From assembly GCA_033439255.1 (NCBI GenBank), contig CM065880.1, forward strand, positions 744,001 through 808,000: a DNA stretch of 64,000 nucleotides. Direction: 5' to 3'. The DNA is from Hericium rajendrae (lineage: Eukaryota > Basidiomycota > Agaricomycetes > Russulales > Hericiaceae). Below, one piece after another: positions 55,841-64,000 of the stretch (its first letter is position 1; every line of letters starts with the position of its first letter). A program made the translations under genes and the position numbers. The notes below the pieces were generated by a model. That model saw only the letters and a program-made list of their open reading frames with translations. It made no database searches and was not told where the DNA came from.

Positions 55841-58800
55841 TCACCGTTCGTCCTGCTGCTGAAGTTCAAAGTACTTTGCTAGCGGGAGAGCAGCGATGGC
55901 GTGACCTTGGCCAAGAGACAGGGAAAAGTTGCCACTCGTGACATAGCCAATGATCTTCTCTGGTGGCGGGACGACCGACGACAGCTGAGGTATGTAGATT
56001 TATAGGGATTCCTGGCGCCATGATAAAAAAAAAGACGCACCTCCGTTTCGTCCGGTGAGTTGTCCACCGCCATATCATTGCTCGCTTTCTTCCTTTGCGC
56101 TGCCGCGTTCTTCCACTGTAGCGCCTCCTCGTCGCCCACCCCATAAACAACCGCAAGATCATCCGGCGCGCCTCTCCCAACAAGACACACACGGACCTGC
56201 ACCAGCGCACCCTCAAGCAGCACATCGCCCTTCACATCCGAGCCCAGCGGGTCCATCCCGCGCTTAAACCGCAGCCGATTGACCTCGTCCAGCAGCCCCG
56301 CGGCTGGATTAAGCAACTTCGACGCCTTGTCCACAATCGCGCGCACATCCGGCCCGCGCAACAGCCACGGCGCCACCTCTCTCTGCTTCGCCGCCGGCTC
56401 CTCGCGCTGCGTCGACACAATGTCTGCCGCAGCGGCTTCGGCTTCGGGTACGGGCAGGCCGAGCACTGCACGCCAGTCCGGCCGCCACGGGCTCGGCGTG
56501 CCGAGCTTGTCCCAGTTCGGCCGCTTCGCGGGCGGCTTGCGCGCCCAGCGCGCGGCGTCGTCCTGTGCGCGGATCTCGGCGAACGCGTCGTAGGCTGCGG
56601 CGAGCGGGAAGTCGCGCGGGAAGGAGGGGACGCCGGCCTCGAAGGCCTGGTGTGTGCGCTCGCGCTGGCCGCCGACGCGCGTGCCGGTGTAGACGAGCGA
56701 GGTGAGGAAGGGCATAGACCACCCGCGCGGGACGATCAGGGTCCAGCCGTGCAGGGATGGGGCGTCCGTGTTTGGGTGCGTGTTTGGGGCTGAGAGGTCG
56801 AGGGGGGCAGTAGAGGAGAGGGAGCGCTGGATGAGCATTATGGGGACGTGGTTGTCGTTGCTCGTGGGCTTTAATGGTGTACCGGGGATAAGTGACTGTG
56901 GTGATGTGTGAGCAGTAGCTTGGCCGAGATAGTAGCAAGGACGTACCTGAGCCCGACGCGCATCTAGTTCCTTCTTCTTATACTTCGGGGTCTTCAGACG
57001 CTCGCGCGTTTTGTCGTCCCAGAGGTCGCACTGCGCGAGTGCTGGCGCAGGCAGGCACGTCCACGCCGCTGATATGCTCGGTAGCTCATCCTCCTTCACG
57101 TAAGGCTTCGCATTCTTGGGAGGGAAGCTTGAAGAAACGTTAATCAGTGAGATGCATTGCCAGAGAGCAACCAGCACGCACTTCAAACGGGGATCCCAGA
57201 CTTTAGCTCCAACGATCATGTTGGTAGGAACAGAACCAGGGGACTGCAGATCAGTCAGGCTATTCCAGAACTGCTCACAAAACTCAATTAGCAGTGCCCT
57301 GTGATGGTTATAACTAGTCGTTTAATCACCTTCCTGAACTCCGGTCTCGAGGCTGGGTCCACTGGAGACAGCGCGCCTTTGATGACCTGACTAGACTTCG
57401 GCCCCATGATCTCGAAAACATTCACCGAATCGTTCAAGTTGGCGATCTCCACGTCGTACTTCTTATCGGCATATTCCGTCGATTTCTTGAACGCCTCCAG
57501 CGTGAGAGATGTGGCAGCTTTCAGCGCGACGAAAGCGTCTTTGAACATAGATGGATGGCATCGTATCCACACTGTCCTCGCAATTTCCGCTGTAGCAGGT
57601 TCCGCCGTCATGGGTTCGGCAGCTTTCTCTGGAAGAAACGAAATTGTGGAAAAGAAACAAATATTGACTAGATCCTGCAGACGTACCTTTGCCTTTGTTC
57701 GAGCGCCTGCGCTTGCTCTTTCCAGACTTCTGCTGTGGTACTGTATTCGCGTTCGCTGGCGGTAAAGGAACAGGAAGCGTTCGCCAGATGACCGTTACAG
57801 GCCCGATGAAACCAAAGGGATACAATTGCGGACGATAAAGTGCCGTCTCGCATGCCCTCACACCGCCGATGAACCTGCAAAAATGTGAGAAATTCAGACG
57901 ATGCGCCATCCATCCTGATTTATGCGTTACCGTTTAGCACCTGGGCCCTGACCCTGCGGATCGCAGCAGCTCTCCAGGACTGCCTTCAGCACAAGCTCTG
58001 GACCCGCAATCTGGATCAGTGACCAGTATGACGCGTCATGCAGGATTGAGCCGTGGACTGCCGCACGATGCGACGGTCTGAAGGACTTTTCGGTCGGCTG
58101 TACTGCCTGTACATTTTGTCAGGGTGCATGCGCGGGGAAAGCGAGTGATGGAGCGCACCAGCCGGTACCCCCACATATTCTCCATTTTCATTCGCTTCGC
58201 ATGCCATATATGTGACTCGAGCCATTTCTTATCGACTGCACGTAGTCGGCATCAACGTAAATCGCGCATATAGGTCGAACAGGCGCACCTTGTCGGTTCA
58301 GAAACACGTCGCTGCGTTTGAGGCGGCGCTCTTTGCCGCGCTTGGGCAGCTTTCTTCCGAGTATCTTTTTGCGCATGGGGTCCATCTGGCATGACATTGA
58401 TGGGAAGGCGTAAGGTGAACTGGAAATGTGCTGACCTCTGCTCTGGCTTTGCCGCGGAGGCGGGTTGGGACGCGGCGGACGTCGTGGCTGGCCGCGCGCC
58501 GGCGAAGATGGCGGGGCAGTTCTTGCCAGGCGCGATGTGTTGAGCTCGAGCTGAAGATGGTGTTTCAGCGTATAAGAGTCTGCAGTGAAAGTGGAAAGGT
58601 GGGAGCGTACCTTGCATTCTTCATAGCCTCATGCATTGCATTGATCTCGAAAGATCGAGCCTCAAGAGTGTCATGTTGAAGATTCTGAGAATAATTCAGA
58701 TAGACGAAACTGCGCACCTCTGCAAACCTCTCGACATCCAAAGTAGCAGGCAGTCCCTTCGCGCCTTCGCTTCCAAAGGTCAGCAACGCATCAAAGGTAC

Positions 58801-58997
58801 CAAACTGCTGACGCACTGTCGATCCTGACTGTCTTTGACGGACCAGCGACCGGCTTTGGCACATTTCTCGAAGAAGGCGTCGCCGGCTGCGATGGCGGCT
58901 GAACGGCGATCGTGCGCGCCGCGGTGACCTTTTGTTTCTTCTTCTCTCGCGACGTGAGGTCCTCAGTGGGCTGGTCGTTTTTGCGTTTAGGCGCCAT
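55841..58997 (-). CDS. POP1: RNase P/MRP protein subunit POP1
   Basis: Largest protein of nuclear RNase P and RNase MRP, for tRNA 5' maturation and rRNA processing. About thirteen exons trace cleanly from MAPKRKNDQPTEDL to QQQDER. The POP1 N-terminal motifs are present: RSFEINAMHEAMKNA, WQELPRHLRRRAASHDVRRVP, and KKWLESHIWHAKRMKMENM. The central part has HGSILHDASYWSLIQIAG and VFEIMGPKSSQVIKGALSP. The POPLD-type region reads HGWTLIVPRGWSMPFLTSLV, TGTRVGGQRERTHQAFEAG and FPRDFPLAAAYDAF. The C-terminal IGYVTSGNFSLSLGQG closes the family signature. The first intron (58765-58816) is needed to avoid an early stop and has an ideal GTGCGT donor. Confidence 0.95.
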
Positions 58998-59234
58998 ACT
59001 CAGGTATAGGCCGATGGTATTTTATGTCTCAAGAAAAGCCGGTTTGTTATGGGGCGAAGAACGCGTCGGATGGAGGTGTGCAAACGAATCACTTTGCCGC
59101 CTCGAGTCGGTTAGTGGGCGCCTGCTTTAGACGCCCGATTCTCCCACACGTGCTGGCAATAGCCTGCCATATTTGTCGCTCGCGCCGACCTCGTCCCGAC
59201 ACCAGTAGGCGCCGATTCACGACTAACACTCAAC
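58998..59234. promoter_or_regulatory. Bidirectional promoter of POP1 and the 59 kb gene
   Basis: 237 bases between two divergent start codons; no TATA box seen. Confidence 0.5.
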
Positions 59235-59989
59235 ATGGCCTCCTCCGCACCGCGTTTTACCTGTCTCGTGCGGCAGGCAGCTTCGCGTAACTCCATTGTT
59301 GCGCGCAGGAATTTCTCGACTACTCGACTTGTGCGTCAGGAGGCAGCGCCGAATGTGGGATCGCCTCCAGTGCCCAAGAAACCCGTCGGTGGGATTCGGG
59401 GCGGGTGCGTGGGCCTCCCCTGCCTTGCAGATTGCTCATTCAATTTTCGCTAATTTCCTGAATTCGCACCCGACAGTGTGATTGGATTCCTGTTTGGTTT
59501 CTCCCTGGCGTCCTCGTTCGCTGCGTATCGGTTGCTTGATGAATACAAGCAGGCCTCTGCAGCTCTGCAGACTAGCGTGCAGGAACTACAGCGCAGTACT
59601 GAGCAGGTGCGTGTCGCTATACCTTTACCATGTGTCAGACGACCGATAAACATGCTTCATAGATTTCTGCACACATCAGGCGCATCGAGGCGGTGGAAAA
59701 GGACTTGAAGGCGTTGTCAGAAAGCGCCGCGACCCATGATGACCTGTCACGGGTACGGGCAGAGGTCAAGAAGATTTATGATGGGCTGCACATCGGTATG
59801 TTTTTCCTTTCGATTGTGTGGGTTATCTCTAAAGTGTCCCCCAGAATTCCTCGACCTGCGTTCGTTTGTGTGGGGTATTCGTAAGTCCATTCTTCGTGAA
59901 ACAGATGTAGCTTTGCTGAAATTCATGTCAATGCAGAACAAGACGTCCATGCGCTTGCGAAGAAGGATTCTACTACTGTGAAAATCTGA
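59235..59989 (+). CDS. Small mitochondrial membrane protein with coiled coil, unknown function
   Basis: Five exons (59235-59404, 59477-59606, 59663-59795, 59845-59880, 59937-59989) encode 173 aa. The N-terminus MASSAPRFTCLVRQAASRN to RRNFSTTRLVRQ is a classic cleavable mitochondrial presequence. One glycine-rich membrane helix follows (GGVIGFLFGFSLASSFAAY, about residues 56-74). The rest is a coiled coil with regular heptads (LQTSVQELQRSTEQ, VEKDLKALSES, LSRVRAEVKKIYDGL). I do not recognise the family. Topology suggests an inner-membrane anchor with a soluble coiled coil, as in several assembly factors, but that is inference. Confidence 0.8.
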
Positions 59990-60610
59990 GATTCACGTCG
60001 TGCTTCCCAGTACTTGATTGTTTGTGGTCTGTGTCATAGATTGCACGTCCGCAGACGTGAAAAGACCAGCATCGCTAATACCATTATATATCCGGGAGCT
60101 CCGCATGAGTCGCCAAGATGTAAGTTGGATGTAACTCGACGACAATATCGGCCGTGTCGAGGTGAGGGACCTAACCCTATCTAGGGGTTGACTGATGCGG
60201 AGGCAGAAAGGATGGAAGCTCGTCCTTGCTCATGGCTTCTGATTGTTGCGGTGAGGTTACGCATGATAGAGGACTATTGAACTTTCGCTCCTGACTACCA
60301 CGATGTTCGGCGTTGTCTCAGCTGTCGGCGACCGTAAAGCCTATCCCGACGAACGTGCTATCTTCGGTGCTAAAATTGGGCACGGTATGATTCTCAATGC
60401 ACGTCTCATCCTGACCGCGTGCTCGCGCCTCTCATCGATGTCAATGAGCAGGTGTATCCCACCCACGTCCAGTTCCTCGCCCTGATTTCGGGTCTTTACG
60501 GCCACGCCGGCCGCCGAATCTACTCGAGAAGGCATATATAATATGCCTCGGCGCAGGCGAGTACTCACTTCCAGAGACGAAATCTCCCAGATCACACTTT
60601 CCTGACAGTT
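59990..60610. other. Intergenic region upstream of the nuclease gene
   Basis: About 620 bases; apart from the TATA box listed below no feature is supported. Confidence 0.5.
60535..60543 (+). promoter_or_regulatory. TATA box of the secreted nuclease gene
   Basis: TATATAATA about 70 bases before the start codon, within the near-palindrome GGCATATATAATATGCC. A clear TATA box is unusual among the genes here. Confidence 0.55.
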
Positions 60611-62882
60611 ATGGTACTACTGGGAATATCCGCGATGCGAGCCCTATTATCGAGCTTGGTCTTGCACGCTGGTTCCATGCGGGCAGTCAACGGCCTCTCA
60701 ATTGCAGATATTCAGGGCCCCGCCTTTCAGTCTCCCTTTGTCGGGCAGACCTTGCACAATATCACAGGCCTGGTTTCCGCAATAGTAAGACTGCCATTCC
60801 TACACATAATCACCCTGATTAACAATGTCTGTTCACAGGGTGATGACGGTTTCTGGCTGTTCGGAAGCCCATCCTCCGACCTCCGCGAGTCTCGCGGTGT
60901 CAGAGTGTTCACTACATCAAGCAGCGTCATCTCACAGATCACCGTCGGTGCCAACATCTCATTCACAGCTCGCGTCTCCGAGTTCCGCTCGTCCTCTGCA
61001 CCCAACGACCTTTTCGGCACCGAGCTCGACTCCCCGACTTCTCTTGTAATCCTCTCCAACTCATCTTCAGGCGCAGTAAAACCAATTGTGCTGGGGAAAG
61101 ACGTATCTCCGCCGACCCAGTCCTTCACTGGTTTAGATGTTGGTCCCGATGGCTGGCTGAGTGTCCCAAACAATGTTTCGCAGGTGGAAACGGTAAACGC
61201 GACGGTCCAGCCCACCAAGTTCGGTCTGGACTTCTGGGAGAGTTTGGAAGGCTCGCTGGTCACCGTTCCACAGCCCATTGCTTTGGATTTCCCGAACAGT
61301 TTTGGAGAATTCTGGGTACGCGGAGACTGGGAGGCGACGGGCGTCAATGGGCGAGGTGGTCTATCTCTCACGATTGGTATGTGGGTTTGCACGTGAATCC
61401 TAGGCGACGACTGATGACGTCTGCTTCTAACAGGCCCGGATAATATCCCTGATGCAAACCCGGAAGTTGTTATTATCGGTTCGCCGCTGGATGGTAGCTC
61501 GAATCCCGATGTCGCGGTGGGCACGAAGCTCGCTGACATCACAGGCGTCGTCCTCTTCCAGTAAGCCCTAATATATGCGCATATACAATCTTGAGTCAGT
61601 GCTGTCGCGTAGATTTGGGTTCTACTATATTATTCCGACGACTGCACCAACGGTCCTCTCAAACCCTGATTTCAACGTTCTTCCCACAAACTTGACGACC
61701 AGCACTGATGGATGCGTTTTGACGCTCGGCGATTACAATGTATCTCAGCATCTCCCATTGTCTTCCGCACGTATACTGACCCATGATTAGATCGACAATA
61801 TGGCACCAACTTCGCCGACCCTGCCGCAAGTCGCAGGGCATATTGCGACGCACCTCCTGACTCCCGACATCGTCTTCCTCCAGGAGATCCAGGACAACTC
61901 TGGTCCAACCAATGACGGGACTGTCAGCGCGAACGTCACTTTGTCCACGCTCGCTAATGCTATCGCCAACGCGAGTGATAGCGAAAGCGTGTATTCTTTT
62001 CTTGACATCGATCCCGTGGACGGGGAGGATGGTGGCGAGCCGGGAGGGAATATCAGGCAGGCATATCTGTGAGTATCCTTCTGCGTCACGAGTGCTTCAT
62101 AATTTGAGACATAAGTGCACAGATTCAAGAGTGACAAAATGAGCCTGGTTGGCGGGTCGCCTGCAGGTGGCTCGCTGGACGCGACGCAGGCCGTCCTGAA
62201 CCAAGATGGCCAGGTCGGCTTAACGTGCGTTCCTCTCCCGACACATGCCCTCGACTACATTTCAAACCCGATGAGAATTTTTGAACAGCTTCAATCCCGG
62301 TCGCATCGACCCGAACAACACCGCCTGGAGCGCCTCCCGCAAGCCGCTCGTCGCGCACTGGGAGACGCCCTCCGGCCAGCGGTTCTTCACGATCAACCAC
62401 CACGGCACAGCCAAGAGCGGGAGCTCGTCGACAGAGGGTAACGCCCGCCCGCCCGTGAACCTAGGCGTTGATCAACGCGCGGCCCAAGTAGCATCCATCG
62501 CCGTACGTCCGCCTCCCTACGCCCGAGATCTCACTCACAAAATGCCCGACATGTACAGAACTTCACGAAGAGCATCCTCGCGCTGGACCCGGGCGCCGCG
62601 GTCCTCCTCGCGGGCGACTTCAACGAGTTCGCGCAGGCGCGCAGCGTCTTCGCGCCGCTCGCGGGCGTGCTCGCCGAGGCGGACGTGCTCGCGGGCATCC
62701 CGGCCGTGGAGCGCTACACGTACGTGTTCGACCAGAACTGCGAGCAGCTGGACCACATCTTCGTGAGCCCCGCAGTCAGCGACGTGCAGGTCGAGCATGT
62801 GCACGTGAACAACTGGGCGCCGTCGTCTGATGCGCGCGCGAGCGATCACGATCCGAGCGTTGCGCGGGTGCGGGTGTGCTAA
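60611..62882 (+). CDS. Secreted endonuclease/exonuclease/phosphatase-fold nuclease
   Basis: Roughly 600 aa over eight exons, read through without a break. The N-terminus (MRALLSSLVLHAG within the first 25 residues) looks like a signal peptide. Residues 30-130 start ADIQGPAFQSPFVGQTL and resemble the OB-fold region that precedes ExeM/NucH-type nucleases. The catalytic domain shows DIVFLQEIQDN, FFTINHHGTAKSG, VLLAGDFNEFAQ, NCEQLDHIFVS and SDHDPSV, the full set of EEP-fold metal and catalytic motifs. Many N-x-S/T sites fit secretion. It probably degrades extracellular DNA or RNA for nutrition. A TATA box lies upstream, consistent with regulated expression. Confidence 0.87.
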
Positions 62883-63357
62883 ATATGCATGGTCGGCATC
62901 GGGTTGTTGTATGGGTTGGTATTGTGCGGATGCTGTATTTGATATGGTCTCGTCGGCGGAATGCTATGTTGATGTCTTGCGGAGCGACGTTGAACATAAT
63001 GCCCGACGTCGAGATTCAGTATCCGCTAATAGTTAGGTGAGGGCTCATGCTCATTCTGGAACCAAGGCATTTGCCATGAGCGTTTTAATTCAGGGTCGCA
63101 CGTCGGTGAAAGCTTCTCAAATGCAAGCACCAAAATCGGGGTTTCGATTGACCGGCATCCTAAAGGATTATCTGCCTCTACACGTCTGGCACCCTTCAGA
63201 TTCTCAAGCGACAGAACTCTCTTCATAAACTTGGGGCTCTGGCTCGCGGAACTTCTGTGACGAAAAGCATGAGCGGTCAAGATATACAGAATGGGCGATG
63301 CGACACACAGGGACGGGTTCGAGGTGCTCACGCGTCCTCGGCTACGGGAACGGGCGC

Positions 63358-63540
63358 CTAGCAACACTCACGCTTTGGCTGCAGACGGAAAAATGTGAGT
63401 ATCCAGCAAAGCCCAAGCTAAGTGTAACGTACAGGGCGACAGCAGGGCGGCGGCGGTTCATACTTTGGAAATGGCTCGGGGTGGGGGGCTGCAAGCACGA
63501 CGGCTGCGGCCAGCAGAGCGACGAAGATGGGGAGCTTCAT
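63358..63540 (-). CDS. Tiny secreted Pro/Cys-rich peptide
   Basis: Two exons (63433-63540, 63358-63378) joined by a 54-nt GTACGT...CTGCAG intron encode 42 aa. MKLPIFVALLAAAVVLAAP is an excellent signal peptide with an Ala-rich core and a plausible cleavage after LAA. The mature part is about 24 residues, with PPPPCC and ECC motifs. A GTGAGT inside exon 2 could instead splice to a distant acceptor near 63255 and give a different tail without the second cysteine pair. A TATTTAAAGG element lies about 50-60 bases upstream of the start. Too short for homology assignment. Confidence 0.55.
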
Positions 63541-64000
63541 AGCGCAGAAAGTAATGGGGTGATTTGCTGGATATGCATCGCTTGCCAGGTGTCCTTTAAA
63601 TATGTTTTCAGGTGTCCTGCAGTGCGTAAAAGATGACTATTTTCTGCCATTTGAGTCCCACAGGGAACAGTAGTATCAGAAGACGATTGTTCTGGGCAGG
63701 AGTACTCCATGTTCTCGCCCATTGACATAATAGATGTCGATGGAAGGAGGAAAACGACTCCTCAGAAATAGCAGACTAGTATCGGAGCACATATCTTTTA
63801 GCGGTTTCGGTCAAGATGATGGACAAGACGGTCGAATGATAGTCTGGTTGGAAATCAGTATCCTCAAGACAAGTAGTGGTACTCTTCGCACTGGACAGCG
63901 TGATAAGAACTCGGAAGGGAAGGCAGATATACTACTTACTGCGGTAGTATGTGGATGCTGATGCTGTTCTGGAAGATTTCAGCTACGCAAAAAAGAAGTC
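63541..64000. other. Window end, no supported gene
   Basis: The last 460 bases hold the upstream region of the small secreted peptide and nothing else I can support; a short plus-strand ORF near 63.7-63.96 kb shows no family resemblance. Confidence 0.45.

Noticed and set aside
58765-58997. Suspected frameshift in the POP1 N-terminus
   Set aside because: A 52-nt intron with a GTGCGT donor at 58816 restores the frame.
1-64000. tRNA or 5S rRNA genes
   Set aside because: I scanned for A/B box and GGTTCRA-type patterns and found no pair with correct spacing or fold; a tRNAscan run would be decisive.
1-64000. Transposons, LTR or other virus-like elements
   Set aside because: No reverse transcriptase, integrase, transposase or capsid-like motif and no long terminal repeats were recognised.

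Overview
The window is nuclear DNA of a filamentous basidiomycete, most likely an Agaricomycete; Polyporales is only a guess. The reasons are short genes packed on both strands, very many 45-65 nt introns with GTRNGT donors, GC-rich wobble positions, and conserved fungal proteins such as RAD50, POP1, RPN13, PET127, TAM41 and borealin. I saw no rRNA, convincing tRNA, CRISPR array, transposon or viral fossil. Gene models were traced by hand from splice sites, reading phase and family conservation.

Layout, left to right. 0-12 kb: ALG6, a CxxC zinc protein, a derlin, an NDK-fold protein whose catalytic histidine is methionine, TAM41 and a DUF4436-like membrane protein. 12-20 kb: a candidate small secreted ORF, a SET-MYND protein, and a 1060-residue fusion of an adenylation domain with a membrane flavin/NAD(P)H reductase. 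20-28 kb: a gene-poor 2.2 kb stretch, then RAD50 with two GC-AG introns. 28-38 kb: a short coiled-coil (SCOC-like) protein, RPN13, ARL8, PET127, a 3-beta-HSD-like reductase and an aquaporin relative with altered NPA boxes. 38-47 kb: a kinase-less protein with PLK4-type polo boxes, an M3 oligopeptidase (PRD1 type) and a tandem, internally deleted pseudogene copy of it. 47-64 kb: a universal stress protein, a bHLH-like regulator, ERG26, borealin, POP1, a small mitochondrial coiled-coil protein, a secreted nuclease and a tiny secreted peptide.

The genes do not form one pathway. Loose themes are ER and glycoprotein quality control (ALG6, derlin, RPN13), mitochondria (TAM41, PET127, the 59 kb protein), chromosomes and cell division (RAD50, borealin, the polo-box protein) and sterol or lipid redox (ERG26, its SDR relative, the adenylation-reductase fusion). 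Several pairs share short bidirectional promoters: SCOC-like/RPN13, ARL8/PET127, polo-box/PRD1, ERG26/borealin and POP1/59 kb gene. The points most worth following up are the kinase-less polo-box protein, the adenylation-reductase fusion, the pseudo-NDK and the oligopeptidase pseudogene.
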